Shown piece after piece: positions 38,675-50,300 of a stretch of DNA of 64,000 bases. Location of the stretch: contig NC_026478.1 of the NCBI RefSeq assembly GCF_000328475.2, positions 1,550,001-1,614,000 of the forward strand, given 5' to 3'. A program made the translations under genes and the position numbers. The notes below the pieces were generated by a model that saw nothing but the letters and a program-made list of their open reading frames with translations, was not told the DNA's origin and did no database searches. This DNA comes from Mycosarcoma maydis (Eukaryota > Basidiomycota > Ustilaginomycetes > Ustilaginales). Every line of letters begins with the position of its first letter. Position 1 is the first letter of the stretch.

Positions 38675-39032
38675 CCTACCTTCCACCTCTTGTCCAGCTA
38701 TCAAATCTTAAGCAGACAGCTTTCTCTGTCGGGCCTCTAGATCAACACCGCGTTTGCCGTCACTGCTTACTAGCCGCCCGTGCATCTCGGCTTTGTCCTC
38801 GCCACAATCTCGCATAGCATGTCCGCCTCTTTGCAAGTGCATCTCAAACTCATGCGTCTACTGTACATTTCATTTTACCCGTTGCTCCTCGTGCATCTCA
38901 CCAAATCGAGTGATCTTCTGCAGACGGCAAGCGCCTTGTCCTGTGATGCTGAATGGTGACTAAATTTGATTCTGATCTAGAAGTGATGCTCGAAAAGCGA
39001 TGAGAGTGGGATTACATGGCTTGGCACAGGGC
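38675..39032. other. Intergenic, 3' regions of convergent genes
   Basis: About 360 bases between the Ser-rich protein gene and the MIX17-like gene. No gene seen. Confidence 0.5.
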
Positions 39033-39826
39033 TTAGTAAGGACGAGCGGCAGCCTGGCAAGCTTTGAGCTGCTCGAGGTAGTACGAGCAAGAGTTCATGT
39101 CGTTTGCTGTTCGAGTAGAAAAGAGGAAAGATGGAGGAAGTTTTGTCAGTATTCCAAGTCCTGTGCTGATTCGAGAGGTGAAGGAGTGTGTGAAGGGGGG
39201 GGGGGGGGGGGNNNNNNNNNNNNNNNNNNNNNNNNNNNNNNNNNNNNNNNNNNNNNNNNNNNNNNNNNNNNNNNNNNNNNNNNNNNNNNNNNNNNNNNNN
39301 NNNNNNNNNNNACGATAAAACCAATGTGGAAAGGCAAATGCCAGCAGCGAGACTGGGGGCAGCGCAGCACGTTGAAACACTGACTCGTTCGTGGATCCAA
39401 CCTCACGCGGGGGGGGGGGGGGAACGTACTGCTTTCAAGACACTTGATGAAATCCTTGCTTTGCTGCTCGCAGCTAGCGCCCACCGTCTGCTGCTGTCCG
39501 GGGTAGGCACCCTGGTTGTACGCTTGAGGCGGCTGCTGAGCCTGTTCGGCGGGTGCAGAGCTGCTGCCACCGAAGAGCATGTTAGACAAACCGTGGCCGA
39601 CGGTAGATCCAACAGCGACACCAGCAGCGGTGGAAGCCATCTGACCGAACAAACCGGGACCTCGAGACTGCTGCTGTGCCGCCATGGGTGGCTGCTGTGC
39701 GTACGCCTGAGGAGGCTGCTGGTAGTGCTGCTGCTGTTGCTGGTGAGGCGCGGCCATTGTGTGTGCACCACGCGAACCCGCGGGTGCGGATCGCGACGCA
39801 CCAGAAGATCGACTTGAACGAGGCAT
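39033..39826 (-). CDS. MIX17: Mix17/CHCHD2-type twin CX9C mitochondrial protein, two exons, gap in intron
   Basis: Exons 39430-39826 (ATG at 39826) and 39033-39106 encode 156 aa. The intron 39107-39429 has a GTACGT donor and ACTCGAACAG acceptor; it joins AGC-A to CA-AAC, so the cysteine motifs fit exactly: CX9C at 119-129 and CX9C at 139-149, ending QAAARPY. Before it are a basic N-terminus, Gln/Pro-rich repeats and the helix GLFGQMASTAAGVAVGSTVG, all typical of the CHCHD2/CHCHD10/Mix17 family, intermembrane-space proteins that are imported through Mia40 and affect respiration. The intron holds the 100-N gap, two G/C homopolymer runs and a copy of the 36251 segment. The protein is complete despite the gap. 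Confidence 0.88.
39195..39422. other. Assembly gap (100 N) flanked by G homopolymers
   Basis: 17 G at 39195-39211 sit directly before N 39212-39311. After the gap come the 90-base copy 39312-39401 and a second run of 14 G at 39409-39422. Everything lies inside the MIX17 intron. The true distance across the gap is unknown. Confidence 0.95.
39312..39401 (-). repeat. 90-base duplicated segment, copy 2 (inverted)
   Basis: Identical to 36251-36340 on the opposite strand, starting at the last N of the gap and ending near a G14 run. The match may continue under the gap. Confidence 0.85.
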
Positions 39827-40447
39827 GACAGCTGTTTATGTGTGCGTTGAGGGTGCAGGAAGTTGTTGTTGTTGCGGTCAAGAAGCACGGTACGAGCTTG
39901 TTGCACCAGCATTTCCAAGCTTCTCAGTCGTGACGGTGCTGAGCCGAAGCTCCTCGAATCGTGTCTGGCAAATCCGGCAGAAAACGTGCCACCAATCGGA
40001 CTGAGCCGAATTTGAGTGAGAATCGTGAATCTATATCGAGATCCCGATCTGTCCGATTTATTAAGTGGACGGGCACGTTTCGATCACACACAGCTCAACC
40101 GCCCTCGTGCCCAGACCTGCCTCGCCTGCGTAGCCTGCGTTCGTCTTCGCACGGTGTTGCTCCACTTGCGCGTCTCGCAATTCGCAGCTCTGGCCCCGAC
40201 AAATTTGCTTGCACCTTGCTTTCTCTTACCGCCTCCACCCCTCAACGCTCTCTCTACATCGGTGAAGCCATCGTCGTTACCCTGTCAGAACACTTTCACG
40301 CCGTCACAGCGCGCTGCATCATCATCAGCCAAGTTCCGGTTCGATTTAGCTCGTCTTAGCGGTCTGCATCAAACGCGAAATCGCTTCGCAACCGCTTCTA
40401 ATCCACAGCATAGCAGCGTGCATTCTGCAGTCGCACTGATACACAAA
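39827..40447. promoter_or_regulatory. Divergent promoter region, MIX17 and RPT3
   Basis: 621 bases between divergent ATGs. An AATCGTGAAT motif lies at 40020-40030. The RPT3 leader is C-rich with an open frame lacking ATG. No proteasome-type PACE element was identified. Confidence 0.4.
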
Positions 40448-41695
40448 ATGGAGGAACTCGGTATCTCATCCCTGAAGCGCACGGAGCCTACCATCGAGGA
40501 TGCAGCCGCTGAGAAAGCAGCCATCCACCAGGAGATGGCGGCGGAAGAGGACACATATCTTCGCTTCAAAAAGTTGCAACAACACCTCGAGTTTCTCAAC
40601 ACCATGGAGGAGTACGTTAAAGATGAACAGAGAAACTTGAAACGCGAGCTGGTGAGAGCGCAAGAGGAGGTGAAGCGCATCCAGTCGGTTCCCCTCGTCA
40701 TCGGCCAGTTCCTCGAGCCGATCGACCAGCACACGGGTATTGTTGGTTCCACCACAGGCTCTAACTATGTCGTACGCATCCTTTCTACAATCGATCGCGA
40801 GCTGCTCAAGGCCAGCTCAAGTGTAGCGCTGCACCGTCACTCGAACGCGTTGGTGGATGTGCTGCCACCAGAGGCCGACTCGTCGATCGCCATGCTCGGA
40901 CAGGACGAAAAGCCAACAGAGACCTACCAGGATATTGGTGGCATGGACATCCAGAAGCAGGAGATCCGAGAAGCAGTCGAGCTGCCATTGGTACAATTTG
41001 ACCTTTACCGCCAGATCGGTATCGATCCACCTCGCGGCGTGTTGCTCTATGGTCCACCAGGAACAGGAAAGACGATGCTAGTCAAGGCGGTGGCCAACGC
41101 CACCACTGCGAGCTTCATTCGCGTCGTAGGTTCGGAATTTGTGCAGAAATACCTGGGCGAAGGCCCAAGGATGGTACGTGACGTCTTCCGACTTGCACGC
41201 GAAAACGCGCCCGCCATCATCTTTATCGACGAAATCGACGCTATCGCCACCAAACGTTTCGATGCGCAGACGGGTGCGGATCGCGAAGTGCAGCGTATCC
41301 TGCTCGAGCTGCTCAACCAGATGGACGGTTTCGATCAAGGCAGTAACGTCAAGGTCATCATGGCCACTAACCGAGCCGACACGCTCGACCCAGCATTACT
41401 GCGTCCCGGTCGTCTGGACCGAAAGATCGAATTCCCCACACCATCACGTCGTGAGAAGCGTCTCATCTTCCAGACCATCTGCGGTAAGATGAACCTCAGC
41501 CCAGAGGTGGATCTGGAGGACTATGTTGGACGACCTGACAAGCTTTCCAGTGCCGAAATTGCCAGCATCTGCCAAGCTGCCGGTTTGCAGGCGGTGCGCA
41601 AGAACCGTTACGTGATCATGCCAGAGGATTTCGAGGAGGCCTGGAAGCAGATTGTCAAGAAGCCGGACGATTCCAAGATGGAGTTCTACCAGTAG
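40448..41695 (+). CDS. RPT3: 26S proteasome regulatory ATPase Rpt3
   Basis: Encodes 415 aa from the ATG at 40448 (the longer open frame begins with GTG in the leader). It has the N-terminal coiled coil ([20 protein letters not shown]), OB-fold ([21 protein letters not shown], residues about 79-99), Walker A GPPGTGKT (202-209), Walker B IIFIDE (257-262) and the second-region [13 protein letters not shown]. Rpt3 is one of six AAA ATPases that unfold substrates at the 19S base. The C-terminus F-Y-Q is the HbYX motif that docks into the 20S pocket and opens the gate. Length is close to the family norm (about 418 aa in human). Identification as Rpt3 rather than another Rpt rests on the QRNLKRE...EEVKRIQS and [19 protein letters not shown] blocks. 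Confidence 0.95.
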   Translation: MEELGISSLKRTEPTIEDAAAEKAAIHQEMAAEEDTYLRFKKLQQHLEFLNTMEEYVKDEQRNLKRELVRAQEEVKRIQSVPLVIGQFLEPIDQHTGIVGSTTGSNYVVRILSTIDRELLKASSSVALHRHSNALVDVLPPEADSSIAMLGQDEKPTETYQDIGGMDIQKQEIREAVELPLVQFDLYRQIGIDPPRGVLLYGPPGTGKTMLVKAVANATTASFIRVVGSEFVQKYLGEGPRMVRDVFRLARENAPAIIFIDEIDAIATKRFDAQTGADREVQRILLELLNQMDGFDQGSNVKVIMATNRADTLDPALLRPGRLDRKIEFPTPSRREKRLIFQTICGKMNLSPEVDLEDYVGRPDKLSSAEIASICQAAGLQAVRKNRYVIMPEDFEEAWKQIVKKPDDSKMEFYQ

Positions 41696-43137
41696 TCAGT
41701 CCCATTCGTGAATGTGGCCTTATGCTTTGCAATGTATTTCTCGCATCATAGAAGGCGTCCTGATGCGGTGGTGGTCAAAGAGCCTGTGTTCTGAAGCGTC
41801 TTGTCTTGTTGCCTGTCTCCTTAAATATTGGGAGATGCGGCTGATGCTGGTTGATCCATGGATCGGTAGCTTGAAATGTCAGACCCCACAACATGGGACT
41901 GTAGCTTCGACGTGTGCTTTTTCAAGTCGAAAAGTGGCTCAGAGGCCTGTGATTGGATAGAGTGATGCAACGCGTTGAACTCGTGACTTTGGCTTGCCTT
42001 GGAATTCGCCTGTACAAAAAAGTGATTCTGAGTGCGCAGCTTGTTTTCTTCTCGACCACATCCATGCGACGCGGAAAACGAAGTGGCACAAGTCGGTCAG
42101 CCTTTGACGATATTGGGTGCTAGCTTGACCAGCGATAAGGCGTGTTGTTCGAATGGTTCAACCTGGTCTCGATCGACACACTCGAACGGGCGTATATTGT
42201 CGGCTCGCCGTCTTCGAATCACGCGTTCCCTCCCCATCTCTCCTCTATCATGCACTCAATCCCTGTCCCAGCTCAAAGCGTCATTCTTGTTTCTGTCTTA
42301 CCACATTCACGATTCTTTTGAGCCACCACTTTCGCCGCTTTCCTCCTCATCCCTCCCCTTGCTAGCTACTTTTGCGCACCTTAAATTTACCGTCTTCGGC
42401 GTCACACAGGCCAGGCGGTTTACGGAAAGGTGCAATACCATTACCCAACCCTTCTGCCCTCGCTGCGCTTCTCTAACGAGTAACGTAGCTGTAGAAAGGT
42501 ACGGGCGAATCCCATGCTTACTCACGGCGTCGGCCGTTTTCGGTGGCCTTCACTGTCCAAGCACTGAGTTACTATCACTTTCACTTTCACTCTGGGTACA
42601 TTTTTTCTTTTCTTTTCTTCGTGCTTTTCTTTTTTTCGCTTTCCTTCATAGAGATCTGTCTGGACATGTGGATAGTGGGTCGGCAAATGGAGTCTGTATT
42701 TGTATATGATCGAGTGGAGTGTGGCGTGCTTATGCGATAGCATTGGCGATGGCGATGGCGATGGCGATGGCGATGAGGAAGTGGACTCTGTATATGACAA
42801 GAGGATCCGAAATGCTGAAGCGGTGAAGGAGCGAGATCGGGGATATGGGTGGCAGAGGAGGAATCGGGTGCGATGTTATCTCCTGTCTTGTATAGGCGAG
42901 TCATCTGAAAACGAATCGTGAATTTATCCGTTCGCTGGGAAGAAAGTCAAGCGTGGGTTCTGAGCCCTGCAAAGTCTGCATGAAGTGTGGGCGGGCATTC
43001 GCGGTTTGGCGCAGCACAGTGGAACTTTGCTGGACCTCGAACCACTCACTACTTTGTACGTTGACGATTGGCCACCACGATCAGCACAAGATTTTCAGAT
43101 CCATCTCGACCAAAGCTTGATTAGAAGCACAGCAAGG
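41696..43137. other. Intergenic, no gene supported
   Basis: 1.44 kb. An ATTCGTGAAT motif lies 10 bases after the RPT3 stop, and others occur at about 42303 and 42910. A 225-codon frame at 42032-42709 starts at GTG and is a low-complexity leader-like stretch, so I do not call it. A GGCGAT repeat lies at 42745-42774. Confidence 0.5.
42745..42774. repeat. GGCGAT tandem repeat (five copies)
   Basis: Five exact GGCGAT hexamers in an intergenic region upstream of the P5C reductase gene. Confidence 0.85.
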
Positions 43138-44061
43138 ATGGCGGGATATACACTAGCTATAATTGGGTGTGGTACGATGGGCGTGGCGATTCTGTCGGGC
43201 GTACTCGACTCTCAGCGGTCTCAACAGGCGATTGCATCATCTATGGCGTCGTCCGTGTCGTCGCTGCACGACTCAACGACGTGCGATGACCTTAGCGAGC
43301 TGCCGACACGATACATTGCTACTGTGAACCGACTGGAATCTGTGCGTCGGCTGAAGAAGACGTTTTCGCAGTATCCGGATATACAGATCCATGCGGGGCA
43401 GAATGTGGCCGCGGCGCGTGAGGCCGACGTCATATTGCTCGGTTGCAAACCACAGATGGTACAAGACATCATCGCCGAGTGCGGAATGAAAGAGGCTTTG
43501 GACGGTAAACTGGTCATCTCGATCTGCGCTGGTCTTCGCATCTCTCAAATTGTCGAATGGGTCACTCCTGCCACCAAGGTCGTCAGAGCGATGCCCAACA
43601 CTCCGTGCAAGATCCGCGAAGGAATGACCATCCTCACCCCGCTACCTTCAACACTCCCGAATGCAGAGCTCGACCGCAACATCTTGCTGAGCATCTTCTC
43701 GGCCGTCGGCAGATGCAGGTTCTTGGACGAAAAACACTTTGATGCATGCACCGCACTCGCCGGCTCAGGCCCCGCTTTCGCCTGCGTCTTCTTGGAAGCC
43801 ATGGCCGACGGCGGCGTAATGATGGGATTGCCCAGACAGGAAGCCCTCGAATTGGCTGCACAGACCATGCAGGGAGCTGCAAGAATGGTCATGCAGTCAG
43901 GTATGCATCCTGCCGCCATCAAGGATTCAGTCACCACCCCCGGTGGTTGCACCATCGCCGGCTTGTTGAATCTGGAAGATGGAAAGGTAAGAAGTACCGT
44001 TGCCAGAACCATTCAGGCTGCTGCTGAACACGCGAGCGGTCTAGGTCAGAACAGGAAGTAA
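43138..44061 (+). CDS. PRO3: Pyrroline-5-carboxylate reductase (proline biosynthesis)
   Basis: Encodes 307 aa from ATG at 43138. The N-terminal nucleotide-binding fold starts LAIIGCGTMGVAILSG (the GxGxxG-type motif), followed by DVILLGCKPQMVQDI and VISICAGLRISQI. The catalytic signature is in the C-terminal domain: ALAGSGPAFACVFLEAMADG and the P5CR block TPGGCTIAGLLNLEDG. It reduces P5C to proline with NAD(P)H, last step of proline synthesis, in the cytosol or mitochondrion. Length is that of a normal single-domain enzyme (about 280-320 aa). It converges on the GDA1-like gene, with stops 178 bases apart. Confidence 0.95.
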   Translation: MAGYTLAIIGCGTMGVAILSGVLDSQRSQQAIASSMASSVSSLHDSTTCDDLSELPTRYIATVNRLESVRRLKKTFSQYPDIQIHAGQNVAAAREADVILLGCKPQMVQDIIAECGMKEALDGKLVISICAGLRISQIVEWVTPATKVVRAMPNTPCKIREGMTILTPLPSTLPNAELDRNILLSIFSAVGRCRFLDEKHFDACTALAGSGPAFACVFLEAMADGGVMMGLPRQEALELAAQTMQGAARMVMQSGMHPAAIKDSVTTPGGCTIAGLLNLEDGKVRSTVARTIQAAAEHASGLGQNRK

Positions 44062-44239
44062 ACTGGTCCGCACTTGTCAACAGTACAACCACGAACAGTA
44101 CACACACGCCAGAACAGTATCCTCCGGTTTCCTGTAATCCGAATGCAAAACCGTCTAAAATTGCTCTGCGAAAAACAAGCGTTGATTCAAGCTAAGCACC
44201 GCGAGGCAAGCGTAGAGACCACGGATCTATATGCGACTC

Positions 44240-46180
44240 TTAAACCTTGCATACCAAGCCATCTTCATCGAGCACAGCCAACTGTGCGCCCAAGCACCAA
44301 CCGAGTTCTGTGCCGCCCAACTTTTTGGCAATGCTCACCTCGCGCTCACCACCGAGCTCGTAGCCCAAGCTGAGCAGACCGTGCATGAAGCTCAGATCCA
44401 AACACGTTTCTGGACGGTCCTCCAACTCGGCGATCGCCTTGGCGTCAAAGTCTTGAGTGTCGCTCTTGGTGTAGGCACAAGCGCGCTGTGCCAAAGCCTC
44501 GAGCTGATCAATGGTAAACTTGGGGCCGAGGCCGAGCGGTTCGAGTCGATCGTAGAAGTACGAGAGTGCCATGATAGGCGCCGTTTTGAACGTCTCCATA
44601 AGCGAAGGCTGGTAGACACCACCAAAGGAGCACGGTCGCGAGGTGCACACGGCGTCTTTGTCCATTATTACTTCGACGAGGCGTCGGCAAGCATGGAAGC
44701 CGCCGTCGGTTCCCACCATGGTGACGTTGGCTTGCGTTTTTTGACCCGGTTGCGAGATGAGCACCGCTTTGGTGCGGCCGTTGGTGAAGCAGGGCGAAGG
44801 GATGCGCGTGGTTTCTGGTCGCAAGCTCGTCCATTCGAGCGAGCCTTGGGCGCCATCGTGTGCCGAGCCAGTGAGAACCGCATTCGGGTGCACCAAGCTG
44901 TACGTGAAGGCAGCCAGCGAGTTGATCGACATGCGCGCCTGCATCAGTCCGTAGCCGAGATACGAGTTTTGATAGAGCGTGTACGGCTTGGTTCCGAACG
45001 CATTGAGCTGGTAGACGTGTTCGCCGGGCTGCATGCCCTGCAGTGCCGAGGGGAAGCTCGGCTCAAAGACAATCTGAGTCGAGCCGCCTCCTAGATCCAT
45101 TACGGCGGCCGTCTCGAGCTTGTCCGGCGACGACGAGCCGATGCGATTCAAGAGGTAGTTGACCGTGATCCAGGCAAAGACCCCCTCGTCTTTGCCATCC
45201 ATGATCTCGACGCCCTTGGACGCTTTCGAGCCATCGGCATTCTTGCCATCCGCAATGGGGAACGGATACTCCAATTCGAGCATGTGTCGTACCGCCTTGA
45301 TGACGTCCTCAGCCTGCTTACCGGGTAACAGACGCAAGCCAGCAGTAGCTTTCACTGCGACCGGCGTACACTTCCGCAGTGCATGGGGTATGCGTGCAAG
45401 TGCCGAATTGAGCAAGGGTCTCAACGAGTCGGCCGCAGCGGCCGGATCGGTGCCATAGTTGCTGAGACCGCCCTTGAGCATCTCAAAGTACTCGTCCTCG
45501 AGCTCCGGCGATGCCGAGCAGTAGTTGAAGCGGTATACGTGGATACGGCTGCCCGTGCTGCCGGCATCGATCATGAGCGCGTATTGCACCAGCGGTCTCG
45601 GGTTGCCCTTGTGATCGACGGGGCGAGGGCCGGTGCCGTCGCAGCGAGTCGTCTTGGTGGGATCCGGGTGTAGCGCTGGCTTTTGACGAACAGTGTCGGC
45701 GCTCGTGCCTGTGACAGGTGCCTTTGCGGGCTTGGTAGACATCGGCGGGTTGACAGGAAAGCCGACAGCATGGTCGCTACCTGTCTCCGGCTTGGCCTTC
45801 CACGGCGCGTTCTGCACGGCCTGTCCCACCTGATCTGCCTTCTGATTGACGTAGCCGACTACAGCATCTCTCGAATCTCTCCTGCCAAACAGCATGATCA
45901 GCGCCACCAAGCCAAAGAGGATGACGGCAAGTCGCCTCGATCCAAGCGGCATTCTTCTTGTTGACCACACCCGCGTTGGAGCTCCGGCTGTACCTGTTGG
46001 TGGATATTCTGTGTTTTCGTCGGCTTCGGAAGCGAGGCCGTTTGGAGCAAGAAAAAGAGCACCAGACTCCGAATTGTCCAGATCGACCGAGGAACGAGTG
46101 ATAGACTTAGCTCGGTAGTGCTTTTCACCCGAAACGGACGGAACGCGGCGGGGGCTGTTTGAAGAAGAAGGATAAGTCAT
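44240..46180 (-). CDS. GDA1: Golgi guanosine diphosphatase/apyrase (GDA1/CD39 family)
   Basis: Encodes 646 aa from ATG at 46180. It is a type II membrane protein: cytosolic N-terminal ~80 residues with RRMPLGSRR, one membrane helix at about 84-99, a Pro/Lys-rich stalk and a luminal apyrase domain. Apyrase conserved regions are visible: ACR1 MIDAGSTGSR (203-212), ACR2 KATAGLRLLP (277-286), ACR3 GKDEGVFAWITVNYLLN (329-345) and ACR4 MDLGGGSTQIVFEP (361-374). Yeast Gda1 hydrolyses GDP to GMP in the Golgi lumen so that GDP-mannose transporters can run for mannosylation. A yeast-type Gda1 is about 520 aa; the excess is mostly in the N-terminal tail and stalk. UDPase activity is also possible. Confidence 0.92.
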   Translation of the reverse strand: MTYPSSSNSPRRVPSVSGEKHYRAKSITRSSVDLDNSESGALFLAPNGLASEADENTEYPPTGTAGAPTRVWSTRRMPLGSRRLAVILFGLVALIMLFGRRDSRDAVVGYVNQKADQVGQAVQNAPWKAKPETGSDHAVGFPVNPPMSTKPAKAPVTGTSADTVRQKPALHPDPTKTTRCDGTGPRPVDHKGNPRPLVQYALMIDAGSTGSRIHVYRFNYCSASPELEDEYFEMLKGGLSNYGTDPAAAADSLRPLLNSALARIPHALRKCTPVAVKATAGLRLLPGKQAEDVIKAVRHMLELEYPFPIADGKNADGSKASKGVEIMDGKDEGVFAWITVNYLLNRIGSSSPDKLETAAVMDLGGGSTQIVFEPSFPSALQGMQPGEHVYQLNAFGTKPYTLYQNSYLGYGLMQARMSINSLAAFTYSLVHPNAVLTGSAHDGAQGSLEWTSLRPETTRIPSPCFTNGRTKAVLISQPGQKTQANVTMVGTDGGFHACRRLVEVIMDKDAVCTSRPCSFGGVYQPSLMETFKTAPIMALSYFYDRLEPLGLGPKFTIDQLEALAQRACAYTKSDTQDFDAKAIAELEDRPETCLDLSFMHGLLSLGYELGGEREVSIAKKLGGTELGWCLGAQLAVLDEDGLVCKV

Positions 46181-47372
46181 GGAAAGAACAAAACGCTAAG
46201 CGCTATCGAACCCCGGCTGACAGCGGCCTAGGGTGGTTGCAGGCTAACCACGCGGCGGCCAGCAAAGCGCGTTTGGGTGCGGCCTGATGTCGGTAGTAGT
46301 GACGTCGATGAAGGATGATCGATGTGCTCGATGCACTTCTTCCAGACACGGCCCACTGAAATCACGAATAAAGCTCTGCGGTTCACTTATTGTTGTTCCT
46401 CGAGCGAAATTCACGGCGGAATTCGAGCGCGTAGTGGCTTTTTGTGCAACTCCAAGCGGTCAGCGTCCGGGTCCTGGGCGCGAAGGCGAGGTAAAATGTT
46501 GATCCTGGACGTCGAGTTGTACGAGTCGCGTCGTAAGTCGTTGCGATGATGATGGGCGCTCAAAGGATCGATCCACACTGACCGCCCACAGCAGAGGCCT
46601 AGGTTTACATAGGGCTGCCTAGTGTAGGTTGTGCAAGTTTTGCTGAGTTCGGATGCAGCTCGTGGTCCCGTCGCCGAGCCGCAGCCAAGAATCACGAATC
46701 GTGAATCGACAGCAACGTGGGACGTGCAAAAATCATCAGGATGTTAGACTTTTACAGCAGGCCATATCGAGATAAGCTCAGCAACTCGCGACTCGTGACT
46801 GCGTTCGGCTCGCCTTGGACAAATCGTGAATGTCGAGCCTGAGCCGCATGCTTAGACTTGGCTGAAGATGATGCGGTAGGCAGTGTGAAGAAAGACCAAG
46901 GAGGATCTTTGAGCTGCAGATACGATCGCAGGTCTCCGTTTCATATGATCGGGCAGAGTGGATTCTATGTGTTTCGTGTCTGATGGAAGATAGATCTGCT
47001 CACGGCTGGAACGTGCGGCGGGGCGGACTCGTGGCTCAGTCTTCGCGAAGCCAAGCGGCAAAATTGCCGGGCTCATCCGGGAAATTTCTGTTCGTGGTTT
47101 GCTGACTGGACTGTGTGGAGTACAGTCACGAGTTACTCGTGACTTTCTCGTGACTGTACTGTCGCTTGTCTTTTGAATTTTCGAGATCGATGACAATCAC
47201 AAATCGTGCACGTTGGTGGTGTCCTGCCTCGACAGCTTACCAAGTAACTTGCCATCCACCTCGCGCAACCACTTGCACATCACCACGCTAAGGTCAGTTG
47301 GGGCTGCCGTCCACTGGCTCGCTCTGAAAGCATTCCAACAGAGACAGTTGACTGAGCCGAGCCATAACCGCC
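46181..47372. promoter_or_regulatory. Divergent region between GDA1-like and NAD kinase genes
   Basis: 1.2 kb between divergent ATGs. Motif copies occur at 46692-46704 (perfect 13-mer) and around 46785-46835 and 47140-47210. No gene seen; the region includes short overlapping frames only. Confidence 0.5.
46692..46704. repeat. TCACGAATCGTGA palindromic motif, copy 2
   Basis: Identical to the element at 23407; lies between the divergent GDA1-like and NAD kinase genes. Confidence 0.7.
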
Positions 47373-50300
47373 ATGTCGGCATCGCCGAATCCTTCGGGTC
47401 ATGCGACATCAGATGCCACAGCTCAACTGAGCTTGTTGGATTCAGGACTGACGACGAATTCTACCGCTGGGCTCACGCTGCTCGACCCGCCAAAGCCATG
47501 TAGCTCCAAACCTGACTCGGGCCACTTTGAGGTTGCTACTGATTCGCCCGCTTCCAGCTTGACCGACAAAGGCGACGGTAATGCGGATCAACCGATCAAC
47601 AAGACACATGCCAAAGTGCACGATGTATCATCCTTGCCGCATGAACATGCTGCCATTCAGCCTTCAGCATCTCTGAATTCGCCATGCTTTGTTCATTCCT
47701 ACCTGGATCGCGGTGTAGCACTCGGAGAGAGCCTCAAGAAGCAGCGCCGTCAACTCAGTCGTCAGCGCCCGCACCGAATCAGGAACCAGCGCCAGTACTC
47801 GCAGAGCGACGTCGCATCTGCCGATGATGACGCTTCGCCTCAGCCTCCAGCAGTGGGCTCTGATGCGGCTGCCTCGTCTTCCATGGCGAGCTCCCTCTCG
47901 ACCGGCAGGAGGCGCACAGTTGCAGACGAAGAGAACCTCTCGAATTCCGATTCTCCCTCTATGCATGCCAAACGAAGCACAGAACGCACACCGGCTCGAG
48001 TTCCTGTTCGTACCAGCTCGGATGACGATGACGGTGATGTTGATGATGGTGGTGATGCGGATAATGTGGCGCATCAGCCTCTCTCGGATCAAAGCTCGTC
48101 GTATGGCTCTTCCTACTCCTACTCCACCGATGAGGAGGACTCGGACAAGGTGCGGTCGCTCACTCGCCAGCTCGCAGAGACCGCCGTAGGCGTGCGAGAG
48201 ATGAGCAAGCAGCTCGGACGTGCCAGGGTCAAGTCTACGATACAGTCGGTCATGATCATTACAAAGGCCAGGGATAACCAGCTCATCAAATTGACGCGTG
48301 AACTTGCCATCTGGCTCATGACAACTCCACGCAACGGCAAGGACACTGGACTCATCGTCTACGTCGATTCGCAGCTTCGTCAGTCTAAGCGCTTCGATGC
48401 AGAGGGCATTCGCAGAGACTATCCTCAGCTCTTTGACGCACGTCCTCCCAAGCGCACTCCCAGCCTGCCTTCATCCTTCTCTTCCTCCGCCACGTCAGCG
48501 TCGGACAACAATGGCCCCTTGAACAGAGGAGAAGGCGGAAATCAGTTGCGATTCTGGAACGCCGACATGTGCTCGCGCTCGCCCCACCTATTTGATTTTG
48601 TTGCCACTCTCGGCGGCGACGGCACCGTGCTGTTTTGCTCGTGGCTCTTCCAACGCATCGTGCCTCCCGTCCTGCCATTTGCTCTTGGATCGCTTGGTTT
48701 CTTGACCAACTTCGATTTCAAGTCTTACAAGGATGTGATGAAGTCGGCGCTCGACGACGGCATCCGCGTCAACCTGCGCATGCGCTTTACCGCCACAGTT
48801 TACCGTGCCACGCTGCCATCCAGCAGTTCTGCCGACCGCCACCGGCGCCAAGCCATCAAGTCGGGCAAGACGGGCGAGATCATCCTCAACTCGGTCAAGA
48901 ACTGCGGCTGGGATGTCATCGAGTCGCCTAATCCGGATCCATCACACCAACGACGCTCCGACCTGCGTCCAGACGACGAGGTGGTGCTGCCGTCGATGGA
49001 GAAAGAACCAGCCAAGAAAGGCAAGAAGGGTAAGAAGTGCCGCGACAAGGAGATCATGTGCTTCAGCACGCGGCCCGTCGAGACGTTTGAGGTATTAAAC
49101 GATCTCGTCGTCGACCGCGGACCGAGCCCTTACGTGAGCTTGCTCGAAGTGTTTGGAGATGAGCATCACATGACGACGGCGCAGGCCGACGGTCTGTGTA
49201 TCTCTACACCCACCGGCTCGACCGCCTACTCGCTTTCGGCGGGCGGCAGTCTGGTGCATCCAGAGATTCCGGCCATCCTCATTACACCGATCTGCCCGCA
49301 CACATTGTCATTCAGACCGATGCTTCTGCCCGACAGCATAGAGTTGCGCATCGCCGTGCCGTACAACTCGAGGAGTACCGCCTGGGCCAGTTTCGATGGA
49401 CGAGGCCGAGTTGAGCTCAAGCAAGGCGATCACATCAAGGTGACCGCGAGTCGCTATCCTTTCCCTACCGTCTGCGCCGAAAATCAATCGACCGACTGGT
49501 TCTCGAGTATCTCTCGCACACTCAAGTGGAACGAGCGACAGCGGCAAAAGTCGTTTGTGGTCGTTGAGGAAGGCGCTGAGGCGGATTCGAGCAGCACTGG
49601 TGATAAGGACAAGGACACATCGACCGCAGCATCAGCCAGCAAGATGTTTGCAAAGCACAGTCACCATGGAGACGTGGACATTAGCGATGAGGGTGAGGAT
49701 GAGAGCGACGATGAGAACAGCGACACGAAGCAGGATGATGATGAGGAAGACGCGGAGAAGTTTGATATTGACGATACGAGCACCACCGTGACCCGTTGCA
49801 ACAGCCCAAATCCGCATGGCGATGGTCATGCCCATGTTCGCCGACGATCGGGGCAAAACACACCGCGGCACGCCAACGGTGGTTCACGACGAAGCAGTGG
49901 GCCGTCGCTGTTGAGCGGTTCGTTGCCTCGATTGACCTCGATCACGAGTACTTTGGGGACCAAGCCAAGAGAGGCGCACACCAAGGTCGACTCATCGTCG
50001 GCGGTCTCTTCGAATTCTGGCTCCTTGCTTAATAGCCCAGACCGATTTGGCCTGCAAGGGCCGCCCTTGCCTCCCAAGGCCATCAGCGAACGACATTTGC
50101 TGAGCGCAGACTTCCGGCTGGATGGCGGTCGCGCGCTTTCATCATCTTCAAAGCAGACGTCTTGGTCTTCGGATCGCACATCTGCAAGCGACGCTGATGC
50201 CGGATCAGGCTCGATCGCTCAGGCATCTCATGCCACCAAGAGCGGACGAAGCAGAAGCAAGCAGGCCAAGGCGATGACTCCTTCTTCAGCTCTGTGCCGA

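Noticed and set aside
39146..39826. Single-exon reading of MIX17 through the gap
   Set aside because: It reads through the homopolymer, the 90-base copy and N bases. The splice model recovers both CX9C motifs exactly, so the single-exon form is wrong.
42032..42709. 225-codon plus-strand frame after RPT3
   Set aside because: Starts with GTG, is rich in Ser, Leu and Phe from a pyrimidine-rich stretch and has no domain; more likely leader sequence.
44231..45094. 287-codon plus-strand frame inside the GDPase gene
   Set aside because: It lies antisense to the firmly identified apyrase core and has no recognisable domain; a shadow frame.
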